The translations under genes were made by a program, and so were the position numbers. A stretch of 64,000 nt of DNA from Alkalimonas mucilaginosa. GTDB lineage: Bacteria > Pseudomonadota > Gammaproteobacteria > Enterobacterales > Alteromonadaceae. Below, one piece after another: positions 8,070-16,740 of this stretch (positions are counted from its first letter, which is position 1; every line of letters starts with the position of its first letter). The stretch is from contig NZ_JAUGZK010000002.1 of NCBI RefSeq assembly GCF_036327005.1, positions 186,001-250,000 on the forward strand, given 5' to 3'. The notes beneath the pieces are model-generated. The model searched no databases, was not told the DNA's origin, and saw only the letters and a program-made list of their open reading frames with translations.

Positions 8070-9365
8070 ATGCGCCTTTTATTATCCAAACGAGCGATCC
8101 TGTTCCGGGTCGCTTGCTTATTTCTGCTCTCTGCCCTGATTGGCAGCATCTGGAGTCTGGCTACTGAGGCCATGCTGCTGGCGGCTCTTGGGCTTTTAAG
8201 CTGGCATTACCTGCATTTGTTTAAAGTGGACCGCTGGCTGTGGCGTGACCGCAAACTGACACCGCCAGAAGGGCGCTGGAGCTGGCAGCAGATTTTCGAT
8301 GGTATTTACTATCAGCAACGTAAAGCCCGCTACAAGCAAAAGCAAATGCGTGCCATCGTTCGGCAGTTTCGCGATGGTGCCGAAGCCTTGCCCGAGGCCA
8401 TCGTGCTTCTCTCCGATGAGTGGACCATTTTATGGTGCAACCGATTGGCACAGTTGTTAATTGGCTTGCGTTGGCCGCAGGACGAAGGGCAGCGGATCGA
8501 CAACCTGGTACGCCACCCAGAGTTTCAAAATTACCTGCATCGCCAGCAGTTTAAAGAAGCCCTGGTGCTGACGGCTCACCACGCCCAGGAGCTGGTGCTG
8601 GAGTTCCGTTTTGTGCCTTATGGCGACCATCAGTACCTGTTGATTGTGCGCGATATCACCCAGCTGAAACAGCTGGAGCAAATTCGCAAAGACTTTGTTG
8701 CCAACGTTTCGCACGAACTGCGTACCCCATTGACCGTAGTGCAGGGCTATCTGGAAATGTTGGAGCCCGGCCAATTGCCGGATGAAGCCATGTGGCAAAA
8801 AATTCATCCGGTGATGCTGGATCAAACGCTACGAATGCAGGCGCTGGTGCAACAATTGTTGGCTTTATCACGCATCGAGGCTTCAGGCCCGGTGCAACAC
8901 GAACAGGTGGTGCAGGTGCCGGAGCTGCTGCATTACTTAGAGCAAGAAGCGCAGTCGCTGAACCGGGACAAGCAGCATAGTATTGAATTTCATATTGACG
9001 AGCAGTTGGTGGTCAAGGGCAGTGCCGATGAGCTGCGTTCAGCTTTTTCCAACCTGATTACCAATGCCATCAAGTACACTCCGCCGGGTGGTGAGATCAA
9101 AGTGAGCTGGCAGCGGCAGCACAATAAGGCGGTGTTTTCAGTCAATGATAATGGTGAGGGTATAGCCCCCAAGCATGTCAAACGCTTAACCGAACGTTTT
9201 TACCGGGTGGATCAGGCCAGAAGCCGGGCCACCGGCGGCAGTGGCCTGGGGCTGGCCATTGTGAAACACGTGCTATCGCGCCACAACAGCCGCTTGTTGA
9301 TTTTCAGTGAGCCCGGTGCTGGCAGTAGTTTTTCTTTTAGCCTGGCGGCGGAGGATGACATTTAA
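8070..9365 (+). CDS. phoR: Phosphate regulon sensor histidine kinase PhoR
   Basis: 431 residues. Two hydrophobic segments at about 8-28 and 32-50 have almost no periplasmic loop, as in E. coli PhoR, which senses the state of Pst/PhoU and not an outside ligand. A PAS domain follows (about 100-195), then the HisKA box with H215 in FVANVSHELRTPL, and the HATPase with N (FSNLITNAIKYTPPGG), G1 (VNDNGEGIAPKH) and G2 (ATGGSGLGLAIVKH) boxes. It forms an operon with phoB. Its stop is only four bases from the stop of the converging MNT gene. Confidence 0.95.
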   Translation: MRLLLSKRAILFRVACLFLLSALIGSIWSLATEAMLLAALGLLSWHYLHLFKVDRWLWRDRKLTPPEGRWSWQQIFDGIYYQQRKARYKQKQMRAIVRQFRDGAEALPEAIVLLSDEWTILWCNRLAQLLIGLRWPQDEGQRIDNLVRHPEFQNYLHRQQFKEALVLTAHHAQELVLEFRFVPYGDHQYLLIVRDITQLKQLEQIRKDFVANVSHELRTPLTVVQGYLEMLEPGQLPDEAMWQKIHPVMLDQTLRMQALVQQLLALSRIEASGPVQHEQVVQVPELLHYLEQEAQSLNRDKQHSIEFHIDEQLVVKGSADELRSAFSNLITNAIKYTPPGGEIKVSWQRQHNKAVFSVNDNGEGIAPKHVKRLTERFYRVDQARSRATGGSGLGLAIVKHVLSRHNSRLLIFSEPGAGSSFSFSLAAEDDI

Positions 9366-9369
9366 CTGG

Positions 9370-10194
9370 CTACCGGATACCTTCAAAGCGTTGAATAATT
9401 CCTTTGAAATCATGCAGTATGCGCTGGTAAATTTGCTTTCGCTCAAGTAATTTTGGCCGGTAACTCAGGGCAGCAAATACCTGTTCAGGCAATGGGGCTT
9501 TGCCGGTAGAGCTGTACTGTTCAAGGAGTTGGGACACTGCTTCTGTATCCAGCATCTCACGCTTACATAAGCGATGGATAGCGACACGTTTTTCTTGTTG
9601 CAAAAAGCCGGTAAAGCTATCCCGGATATCCTGCTGCGGTGATGATTCCGGCATATAGTCGGCGATAAATTTTTCTATCAGCTCGCGTTTACTACCTAAC
9701 TTCGTCTCTTTCGCCAGCAGGCTAAGTAGCTGTTGTTTGCTGCTGTCATTGCTGTCATTGCTGGCTGATGCACCAGCTTTAGCCTGGTTTGTTTGCAACT
9801 GGCTTAGCAAATTCAAGATATAGTCAAGATCCACTTCATCTCGGTGGGTCTGTTCCTCACAATTGACTTCTGCTGTGCTGGCGGCGTTGTAAAGCTCAAT
9901 ACCCACCCGCTGAATATGCTCTTTTAGTGCCGCGTTATCGAGATGCTGATACAGCGACAGATCAAAGCTGTAAGGGCTATCCAGCTCGTCCAGCGCGGAT
10001 ATGACTTGAAGCAATAAATTTTCAGGCGTGTTAGCTGTCGTGTGTAATGTAAGATCGATATCTGAGCCTGGCCGGTAAGTGCCCTTGGCGCGCGAGCCGT
10101 AAAGAACGGCAGAGCGGACAGCAGGAAATTGCGCCAGAACTGTTTTAATGGCGTCGATGGTGCGTGGCGAGAGGCCGGATTTCTCGGTTAACAT
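9370..10194 (-). CDS. MNT nucleotidyltransferase antitoxin fused to an HsdR C-terminal-like region
   Basis: 274 residues. Residues 20-105 are a minimal nucleotidyltransferase domain with the catalytic G33-S34-x10-D45-x-D47 (YGSRAKGTYRPGSDIDL). MNT antitoxins of this class add AMP to a tyrosine of the partner HEPN toxin. From about residue 119 the sequence changes: DEVDLDYILNLLSQL, then GSKRELIEKFI, EKRVAIHRLCKRE, and YRPKLLERKQIYQRIL. This succession matches, from memory, the helical C-terminal region of type I restriction HsdR subunits, where it docks on the methylase core. A low-complexity linker (SASNDSNDSS, about 143-152) lies inside it. The gene overlaps the HEPN gene by seven bases (ATGTTAA), so translation is coupled. 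MNT and HEPN calls are firm; the HsdR link is by eye. Confidence 0.82.
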   Translation of the reverse strand: MLTEKSGLSPRTIDAIKTVLAQFPAVRSAVLYGSRAKGTYRPGSDIDLTLHTTANTPENLLLQVISALDELDSPYSFDLSLYQHLDNAALKEHIQRVGIELYNAASTAEVNCEEQTHRDEVDLDYILNLLSQLQTNQAKAGASASNDSNDSSKQQLLSLLAKETKLGSKRELIEKFIADYMPESSPQQDIRDSFTGFLQQEKRVAIHRLCKREMLDTEAVSQLLEQYSSTGKAPLPEQVFAALSYRPKLLERKQIYQRILHDFKGIIQRFEGIR

Positions 10195-10601
10195 TGATCT
10201 TTTTCCGCTAATTGGTTCATTTTAGCGTTTAGCTCAGTCAGTTCTGCATAGTACTGGTACACGATGGCATCAACAATTTGGCGGGTAACAGCTTCGTTAT
10301 AAGTATGTGAGGACAGGTTGCGGCTTTTTATCATATCCAGCCACAGTTCACCGTTGGTAATCAGGCCTATTTCAAAGGCTTTTTTCGCCACATTCTTTGA
10401 ACAGAATAACTCAGTAAAACCCTGATCCTGCAAAAAGTCTTTCTGGGTCTTCCAGGCAAGTTCATGGTTGTATTCAAAGCTTTGAATCAGCCCTTGCTCT
10501 TCCAGTTCGTTCAACGCATCACGCTGCATAAATTTGGTCAGCTGTGCCAAAGCCCGATTCCAGTTTTGTAGGCGTTGCTTCCAGCGGATATCGTCGATCA
10601 T
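10188..10601 (-). CDS. HEPN domain toxin, HI0074-type nucleotidyltransferase partner
   Basis: 137 residues, all-helical. Features of the HI0074 / HEPN family are IRWKQRLQNWNRAL at the start, SFEYNHELAWKTQKDFL, AFEIGLI, and the RX4HXY motif R94-NLSS-H99-T-Y101. In studied HEPN/MNT systems the Arg and His form the RNase site and the Tyr is the residue modified by the MNT partner. The start at 10601 follows GGAG at seven bases. It is the first gene of a two-gene operon with the MNT-fusion protein. The pair separates phoR from tag and the polyphosphate genes, and it could be an acquired cassette. Confidence 0.88.
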   Translation of the reverse strand: MIDDIRWKQRLQNWNRALAQLTKFMQRDALNELEEQGLIQSFEYNHELAWKTQKDFLQDQGFTELFCSKNVAKKAFEIGLITNGELWLDMIKSRNLSSHTYNEAVTRQIVDAIVYQYYAELTELNAKMNQLAEKDQC

Positions 10602-10698
10602 AAAGGGCTCCTGATTTCCAAAGAAACACTGCGAAAGGTTTGTTTCTGGTATCGTCTGCTGGAAGTTTTACCAGTATTTTTGTATCGTTGACGCTGGG

Positions 10699-11328
10699 TT
10701 AGCCAAGCCCAAGCGCCGGATAGCTGTCGATAATCTGCTGGCGGCGAAAGCAGTTCAGGCTGTGATCGTTCACCATACCGCAGGCCTGCATATGGGCGTA
10801 AATGATGGTGGAGCCGACAAACTTAAAACCACGCTGTTTTAAATCTTTGCTCATCGCATCGGAGGCTTTGCTGGTAGCGCGGTAATCCTCTGGCCCACGG
10901 ATGTTGCTGACCTGCGGTCTGCCATCGACAAAGCGCCACTGGTAAGCGGCAAAACTGCCAAAGGCTTCCTGAATGGCCAAAAAACAGCGGGCATTGTTCA
11001 CCGCTGCTTCTACCTTTAAGCGGTTGCGGATAATGCCCGGGTCCTGCAGCAACTGCTCAATCTGCTGCTGGTCAAAACGCGCTACTTGCTCGGCAGCAAA
11101 GCCGGCAAAGACCTGACGGTAATGCGGTCGCTTTTTCAAAACCGTATACCAGCTCAACCCGGCCTGAGCAGCCTCCAGCGTAATAAACTCAAACAATTTT
11201 TGATCATCAAACAGCGGTACTCCCCATTCGTCATCATGGTAAGCCACATAATCTGCTTTGCTGCAATCGAGCCAGGGGCAACGTCTGCTCGCGATGGCCG
11301 CTGTTGCTGTGGGATCCCCATCAGGCAT
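10699..11328 (-). CDS. tag: DNA-3-methyladenine glycosylase I
   Basis: 209 residues from the second of two adjacent ATGs, seven bases after GAGGAG; the ATG at 11331 is the alternative. The frame stays open upstream to 11505, but that part lies inside ppx. Motifs of Tag: C-P-W followed by YVAYHDDEWG (zinc ligands near C17 and H31), LEAAQAGLSWYTVLKKR, GIIRNRLKVEAAVNNA, and a C-terminal stretch with AHMQACGMVNDH carrying the second zinc pair. It removes 3-methyladenine from alkylated DNA. It overlaps the end of ppx by eight bases and is probably co-transcribed with ppk-ppx, a link with no obvious functional reason. Confidence 0.93.
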   Translation of the reverse strand: MPDGDPTATAAIASRRCPWLDCSKADYVAYHDDEWGVPLFDDQKLFEFITLEAAQAGLSWYTVLKKRPHYRQVFAGFAAEQVARFDQQQIEQLLQDPGIIRNRLKVEAAVNNARCFLAIQEAFGSFAAYQWRFVDGRPQVSNIRGPEDYRATSKASDAMSKDLKQRGFKFVGSTIIYAHMQACGMVNDHSLNCFRRQQIIDSYPALGLG

Positions 11329-12853
11329 CATCAGGCTCCTCGGGTTGCTGCGGTGGTTGAAAATGAAAGCCGGCCTTAGCCAGCCAACTGGCCTCTTGCT
11401 GCAAATCGGCCTGTAGCAGCGGCTGCAGCTGTAACCAGTCGGCGGGTAAGTCAAGGGCGAGGGCATGCTCGCTGGCTTCAATAGTAAGGGTGGGCAACCA
11501 GTCATCGCGGCGTTTTTGGTTCAGCAGTACACAAAGGCGCAGCAGCACCAGCAGACGCATCAACTGATGCGGCGGGTAGAGGTACAATGTGGGCAGGCTC
11601 AGGCCCTTTAGTTTGCTGCGGTGGTAACGAACCAAAAAGGCCAGTAGTTGCTGTTGCTCCTGGTTAAAACCAGGCAGGTTGGCATGTTGCAAAATATAGG
11701 CCGAGTGCTTTTGGATGCCGGATGAATTGATTTGCAGGCCAATTTCCACCACCTGGCAGGCCCAGAGCAGCAACTGCTGGGCTTCGGCTGGGATTTGCCA
11801 GCTGTTGGCGGCTTGTGCCAGTAAATCAGTTGCGGTGCGCTGCAGCCGCTCGCTGTGCGGCACATCCACCTGATAACGTTGTTGCAAACTGGCAATGGTG
11901 CTCTGGCGAATATCCTGTTGATAACGGCGCTGACGCATTTCGTTCAACACACCTTCGCGCAGCGCCGCTTCGCAGTACTGCATTTCCTGAATATCCAGCA
12001 TCTGAAAAGCAGCGATGGCAATGCACAGTGCCGGTGCCAGCAGAGCTCTGCGATCATCACTCAGACCTGCCAGCTCCAGCGCCTGGATATGGCCTGCCTG
12101 AATCAACAATTGTTTTAATTGCAACAGTTCGTTAAGACGCAGTACCCCATCGCTTTGCAGCTGCTGCTGCACAATATCGCGCAGTACTTTCACCGAGCCG
12201 GAGGTGCCAAGTGCCTGCTGCCAGCCGGTTTTTTTAAAGGCACTGGCGATGGACTCAAGCTCCTGCTCGGCCTGCAGAATAGCACGGGAAAAGCGTTTGG
12301 CCGAAAGTTTGCCGCCGGCAAAAAACTCTTTGCCGTAACTGACACAGCCCATATTGCGGCTACTAAGGCGCAGCACTTCAAAACCCTGCCCGAGTGCAAA
12401 CTCGGTACTGCCACCGCCTATGTCCATCACCAGCCGGTGCTCGGCAGCATGTTCAAAGTGCGCCACGCCCTGATAAATGTAACGGGCTTCTTCCTGACCG
12501 GAGATGATTTCAATCGGGTAGGGGAAAAGGCTGCGGGCCCGGCGTAAAAAAGTCTGGCTGTTGCTGGCCCGGCGCAGGGTGTAGGTGGCGATGACCCGCA
12601 CTGCATCGGCTGGTATGCCGGATAAGGTATCAGCAAACTGCCGCAATACCGACAGACCGCGCTCCATCGCTTCTTCACTGAGGATGAGATCGTTGTTTAA
12701 GCCTTCGGCCAGCTGCACTTTTTGTTTTTCGCGGTGCAACAATTGCAAATCGCCATGCAAGTCGCGGGCAATCACCAGATGGAAGCTGTTGGAGCCTAAA
12801 TCCACCGCGGCCATCAGGCCGCTGCTGGTTACTGAAGTATCGGTTTGACTCAA
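11321..12853 (-). CDS. ppx: Exopolyphosphatase
   Basis: 510 residues, close to E. coli Ppx (513). The start is TTG at 12853, overlapping the ppk stop by two bases, with AAGGA eight bases upstream; the next ATG (12814) would begin right at the ATP/phosphate-binding strand. Motifs: AAVDLGSNSFHLVIAR (phosphate-1), IIS-GQEEARYIYQG, DIGGGSTEF (phosphate-2), and GTSGSVKVLRD. The C-terminal half is the HD-like region (HSAYILQHANLPGFNQEQQ). It hydrolyses inorganic polyphosphate from the ends. Position after ppk is the usual enterobacterial order. Confidence 0.94.
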   Translation of the reverse strand: MSQTDTSVTSSGLMAAVDLGSNSFHLVIARDLHGDLQLLHREKQKVQLAEGLNNDLILSEEAMERGLSVLRQFADTLSGIPADAVRVIATYTLRRASNSQTFLRRARSLFPYPIEIISGQEEARYIYQGVAHFEHAAEHRLVMDIGGGSTEFALGQGFEVLRLSSRNMGCVSYGKEFFAGGKLSAKRFSRAILQAEQELESIASAFKKTGWQQALGTSGSVKVLRDIVQQQLQSDGVLRLNELLQLKQLLIQAGHIQALELAGLSDDRRALLAPALCIAIAAFQMLDIQEMQYCEAALREGVLNEMRQRRYQQDIRQSTIASLQQRYQVDVPHSERLQRTATDLLAQAANSWQIPAEAQQLLLWACQVVEIGLQINSSGIQKHSAYILQHANLPGFNQEQQQLLAFLVRYHRSKLKGLSLPTLYLYPPHQLMRLLVLLRLCVLLNQKRRDDWLPTLTIEASEHALALDLPADWLQLQPLLQADLQQEASWLAKAGFHFQPPQQPEEPDDA

Positions 12854-14973
12854 TCGGGTATCCTTGTGGGGTCCTGCTGCAGGGCAGCCAGATAGTCGTA
12901 AGTAGCTTGTTGTGAGCGGATGTTGCGCTTATTACCACGCTTCACATAGCTGTTGCTTTGGCTGGCATCCAGCAGCCGGCCTTTGACGTTATCTTTTAGC
13001 TGGATGTGCAGGATGTCAAGGATTTGCTGCTTTAAGCGTAAATCATACACCGGCACACCCACCTCAACCCGATGATCGATATTGCGGGTCATCCAGTCGG
13101 CAGACGAAATATACACCTCGGTTTCGCCGCCATTATGGAAGACATAGACCCGGCTGTGTTCAAGAAAACGATCCAGCACACTGATCACTTTAATGTTCTG
13201 ACTAAGACCAGGCACACCTGGGATCAGCGAGCACATACCGCGGATGATCATGCGGATTTTTACCCCGGCCTGACTGGCCTGATACAGCAGCGCGATGATC
13301 TCCTTATCCACCAGATTATTCACTTTCAGAATAATCTCGGCTTTGCGTCCCGAGGTGGCGAAACCAATTTCCCGCTCAATCAAGGCAATCAGCCGTGGCC
13401 GGCTCCAGGTTGGTGAGACAATCAAGTGGTTAAATTGGTAAGGGCGGTAGCTGTACTCAATAAACTCGAACACCTGGTCGACTTCGGCTGTCAGCTCCGG
13501 ATGGCAGCTGAACAAGCTCATATCGGTGTAGATACGGGCGGTTTTTTCATTGAAATTGCCGGTGCCGATATGGGCATAACGCACGGCCTTACCCCGCTCT
13601 AGCCGGGTGATTAAACAGAGTTTGGAGTGAATTTTCAGTGTAGTCAGGCCAAACACCACATGGATGCCGGCCTCGGTCATTTTACGGGACCAGTTGATGT
13701 TGTTTTCTTCATCAAAGCGCGCTTTCAGCTCTACCACTACCACCACTTTCTTACCATTGCGCACCGCATCGACCAGCGAACTGATCACCCGGGAGTTTTT
13801 GGCCACCCGGTACATGGTCAGTTTAATGCTGCTGACTTTGGGATCGAACGAAGCCTGACGGATCCACTCGGTAAAGTAACCAAAATCCTGATAGGGGTAA
13901 TGCAGCAGGATATCGCTGGCGCGGATGGCATCGAAGCTGGTGGCATGCTGTTCAAACTCCGGGCTTGGCAGTGGCGGTAAGGGCGCAAACTCCAGGCTGT
14001 GGTGACCCATGTTTGGAAAGCCGATAAAATCCTTGAAATTGCGGTAACGACCGCCGGCAATCAGCGAGTCCATTGAGCTGGTGCCGAGCTGTTTGCGCAG
14101 CACTTTCAGCATATCTTCCGGCATCTCTTTGTCGTACACCAGCCGCACCGGTTCCGATTTTAAGCGTTGGCGGATCCCTTTGGACATTTTATCCAGCAAG
14201 CTTTGATCCAGCGTATCGCTGATGTTGTACTCGGCATCGCGGGTCATTTTCAGCGAGTAGCCCTGGATCTGCTCAAACTCAAAGAAACCACTGAATAAAT
14301 CGGCCAGGCACAGCAGCAGGATATCATCCAGTAGTAGCAACTGACGGCGGTAATGGCCGTTTTTCTTACGGGTATTCAGCTCCAGCGGCAGCTCGACAAA
14401 GCGCGACAGTTCACGGGTTGGTACTTCCACAATGGCGTACTCGGGCTTGCCCTGACCACTCATCTCGACAAACAAATAGGTGGTGTTGTCTTCCAGTGAG
14501 CGGGCCAGCCGATGCTCTTCATTGCTAAGAATAATGGGTGAAATGTGTTTTTTTACTTCACTGCGAAAATAGTTACGCAACCAGTCGATTTGTGGCTCTG
14601 TCAGTCGGTTATGATCAATCAGCTCAATGCTGTGCTTGCGCATCTCCAACTGAATATCTTTGTAAATCTGGGTGAATTGCTCGCCTTGCTCAAGCACTTT
14701 TTGTTGAATGTCTTGCAGCAATTGCTCGGCATCTTCATCTGGGCTGGCCTGGTATTTCTTTAGCAGGATCCGGCGCTTGACATCGGCTACCCGTACCCGG
14801 AAAAACTCATCCATATTGTTGGAGTAGATCCCCAAAAAGCGCAGCCGCTCAATTGGCGGGTTGCGGGTATCGGCGGCTTCCTGCAATACCCGGCCGTTAA
14901 AAGACAGCCAGCTTAGCTCGCGCGGTATCATGGGGACAGATAGGGTTTCAGAGACACTTTGTGGGTTTTCCAT
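12850..14973 (-). CDS. ppk: Polyphosphate kinase 1
   Basis: 707 residues, the usual length for PPK1. N domain IPRELSWLSFNGRVLQEA with SNNMDEFFRVRVADVK, then the H domain, then two PLD-like C domains. The autophosphorylated histidine is in YAHIGTGNFNEKTAR at about residue 468; the second catalytic region is in SSADWMTRNIDHRVEVGVPV. It makes polyphosphate from ATP. An AGGAG site stands seven bases before the ATG, and a likely Pho box lies 34 bases upstream on the same strand. Confidence 0.96.
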   Translation of the reverse strand: MENPQSVSETLSVPMIPRELSWLSFNGRVLQEAADTRNPPIERLRFLGIYSNNMDEFFRVRVADVKRRILLKKYQASPDEDAEQLLQDIQQKVLEQGEQFTQIYKDIQLEMRKHSIELIDHNRLTEPQIDWLRNYFRSEVKKHISPIILSNEEHRLARSLEDNTTYLFVEMSGQGKPEYAIVEVPTRELSRFVELPLELNTRKKNGHYRRQLLLLDDILLLCLADLFSGFFEFEQIQGYSLKMTRDAEYNISDTLDQSLLDKMSKGIRQRLKSEPVRLVYDKEMPEDMLKVLRKQLGTSSMDSLIAGGRYRNFKDFIGFPNMGHHSLEFAPLPPLPSPEFEQHATSFDAIRASDILLHYPYQDFGYFTEWIRQASFDPKVSSIKLTMYRVAKNSRVISSLVDAVRNGKKVVVVVELKARFDEENNINWSRKMTEAGIHVVFGLTTLKIHSKLCLITRLERGKAVRYAHIGTGNFNEKTARIYTDMSLFSCHPELTAEVDQVFEFIEYSYRPYQFNHLIVSPTWSRPRLIALIEREIGFATSGRKAEIILKVNNLVDKEIIALLYQASQAGVKIRMIIRGMCSLIPGVPGLSQNIKVISVLDRFLEHSRVYVFHNGGETEVYISSADWMTRNIDHRVEVGVPVYDLRLKQQILDILHIQLKDNVKGRLLDASQSNSYVKRGNKRNIRSQQATYDYLAALQQDPTRIPD

Positions 14974-15006
14974 AGCAGCACTCCTGACAGCTGAAGCATT
15001 TACTCT

Positions 15007-15024
15007 ATGGCATTTTTATGACAA
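15007..15024 (-). promoter_or_regulatory. Candidate Pho box of ppk
   Basis: Minus strand 15024 to 15007: TTGTCATAAAAATGCCAT, 7-4-7 spacing, 11 of 14 half-site bases. No clear -10 lies ten bases on (CTTCAG), so the promoter is less sure than the others. ppk is a Pho gene in several gammaproteobacteria. Confidence 0.55.
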
Positions 15025-15058
15025 TTGGATGAAGCGGCCGTAGCCGCTGTAAAAAATA

Positions 15059-15565
15059 TTAGTCCGCGATTTCTACATCCACCACTACATCGGTGGCGAT
15101 GGCTTCCAACGCTGCTATGACCTCGTCCCTGCTTAAGCCTGGTGCCAGTTCGACGGTGGCAATAGCATTGAACAAGGGCGAGCCCCAGTTGGGTGCACTT
15201 TGCTTTGAGCTTTCAAAGTGAATGATATTGGTGCCTTTGTGTTTAATCACTGAGGATAGCTCACGGACAATACCTGGACGATCATTACCGGTAATCACGA
15301 ACCTTAGCAACTGTTTGTTTTGTCCATCGCTGTCAATGCCATGGTGAATATGAATATCCAGATCGGTAATGGCACTCAAAGCTGAGGTCAGCTCGGCTAC
15401 ATCGGCTTCAGCAACTTCCAGTTGCACAATGCCGGCAAAGTAACCGGCTAAGTGGCTTAGGTTACTGGCCATCCAGTTGCCTTTGTATTGATTGACCACA
15501 GTAGCCAACTGCTCTACCAGGCCGGATTTATCGCGTCCTATGACGGTCAGGACTAACTGCTTCAT
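15059..15565 (-). CDS. ACT-domain protein, GcvR-like regulator
   Basis: 168 residues made of two ACT domains: residues 2-70 (LVLTVIGRDKSGLVEQLATVV) and about 85-165 (LLRFVITGNDRPGIVRELSSVI). This layout is that of GcvR, which in E. coli holds the activator GcvA in check for the glycine cleavage genes. No gcv genes are near. A dam-like short hairpin lies between it and ppk but lacks a T run. Upstream bases 15566-15630 are AT-rich and must hold its promoter; I cannot fix the hexamers. Confidence 0.8.
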   Translation of the reverse strand: MKQLVLTVIGRDKSGLVEQLATVVNQYKGNWMASNLSHLAGYFAGIVQLEVAEADVAELTSALSAITDLDIHIHHGIDSDGQNKQLLRFVITGNDRPGIVRELSSVIKHKGTNIIHFESSKQSAPNWGSPLFNAIATVELAPGLSRDEVIAALEAIATDVVVDVEIAD

Positions 15566-15731
15566 AGCGATTCCTTTTGTTAACGACTGTTGGGGCGGTT
15601 TAAATAATCATTATTATGGGAACAAGGTTCCTGTTACTTAGTGTAGCCATCCAGCAGTAGGAATAAAGTTAAATGCGATAAATTTTTCCAGGTCAGCTTC
15701 AGCTCTGTTTTTCGGATGCTGCTAGCTGCTT

Positions 15732-15759
15732 TTGCTGCGATAGGGTTCAGTGCTACTAT
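15732..15759 (+). promoter_or_regulatory. Sigma-70 promoter candidate of the second pst operon
   Basis: TTGCTG (15732-15737), 16 bases, TACTAT (15754-15759), about 50 bases before the start codon of pstS2. No Pho box of 7-4-7 form was found between 15566 and 15810. Confidence 0.45.
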
Positions 15760-15810
15760 GACGCCTGTTTTCCCACCTTGCTGCCAGAGACTTTTTGTAA
15801 GGAGATGTGT

Positions 15811-16740
15811 TTGTTCAATCGAATGCTGGCGCTGGTCGTTGGGGTTTGGATCTTGGCTGTGCAGGCAAGTCCTGCAGCCTTGCCTGGCGATGAAACAACG
15901 ACGCCCTTGAGAGGCAACCTCACCACCACCGGCTCCGATAGCCTGAACAGTTTAATGCAGGTCTGGTCGCTGCATTTTATGCGGCAGTATCCTGAGCTGA
16001 ATGTGCAGATCCAGGCTGGTGGTTCAGCCACAGCGGCGGTTGCTCTTACTGAGTCTACGGCCAGCCTGGGGCCGATGAGCCGTTTAATGACGGCAACCGA
16101 ACGGCAGCGGTTCGAGCGGGTACACGGCTACCCGCCATTGGCCATCCCGGTGGCATTGGAAACCCTGGCCGTGTTTGTCCATCGAAGCAATCCGTTGCGA
16201 GCTATCCGGCTGTCTGAGCTTGAGCAATTGTTTTCAGTGGAACCACAATGCCAGTCGGCTAAAGCTTTGCGCTACTGGCGGGATCTTGGTCTGACAGGCC
16301 CGCTTAGCCAGCGTACGGTAGCCTTGTTTGGTCGTAATTCAGCATCCGGTACCTATGGATTTCTAAAGCAGCAGTTGCTCTGTCATGGTGATTTTCGGCC
16401 TGAGCTGCACGAATTGCCTGGCGCAGCAGCGGTGATCCAGGCGGTCGCTTTGGCGGAAAATGGCCTTGGTATTGCCGGAGCCCGCCATCAGAGTACGGCG
16501 GTCCGGCGTTTGCAGTTGCTGAATGAACAGCATGACGTCATCGAATTGCAACGAAGCTTGTATATTTATCTGAACTACCATCCTGACACAGCTGCCGGCA
16601 TGGCGGAGCTGGCTTTTTTGCGTATGGTGCTCTCAGATAGTGGTCAACAATTAGCGGTGGAGCATGGTTATGAAGCCTTGCCAACTGAGCAACGCTCGTT
16701 GTTACTGCAACAGTTGGGAGTGAAGCAAAATGCAAGCTAG
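15811..16740 (+). CDS. Phosphate-binding protein of the second Pst system (PstS-like)
   Basis: 309 residues from a TTG at 15811, six bases after AAGGAG. An ATG at 15805 touches the ribosome-binding site and an ATG at 15823 is 18 bases away, so the TTG is the best placed. A signal peptide (MLALVVGVWILAVQASPA) leads into LRGNLTTTGSDSLNSLMQVW, the phosphate-loop region of PstS, here GSDSL and not the GSSTV of pstS1; later GRNSASGTYGFLKQQLLC equals the second phosphate loop. It is a distant paralogue of the first PstS. Its stop overlaps pstC2 by 11 bases. Confidence 0.88.
   Translation: MFNRMLALVVGVWILAVQASPAALPGDETTTPLRGNLTTTGSDSLNSLMQVWSLHFMRQYPELNVQIQAGGSATAAVALTESTASLGPMSRLMTATERQRFERVHGYPPLAIPVALETLAVFVHRSNPLRAIRLSELEQLFSVEPQCQSAKALRYWRDLGLTGPLSQRTVALFGRNSASGTYGFLKQQLLCHGDFRPELHELPGAAAVIQAVALAENGLGIAGARHQSTAVRRLQLLNEQHDVIELQRSLYIYLNYHPDTAAGMAELAFLRMVLSDSGQQLAVEHGYEALPTEQRSLLLQQLGVKQNAS

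Noticed and set aside
15027..15047. AGCGGC/GCCGCT hairpin between ppk and the ACT-domain gene as a terminator
   Set aside because: On the minus strand the T run comes before the stem, not after, and on the plus strand an A run follows.
15566..15810. A Pho box before the second pst operon
   Set aside because: The best candidate, CTGTTAC near 15631, has no second half-site four bases on; AGGTCAG near 15690 also fails.
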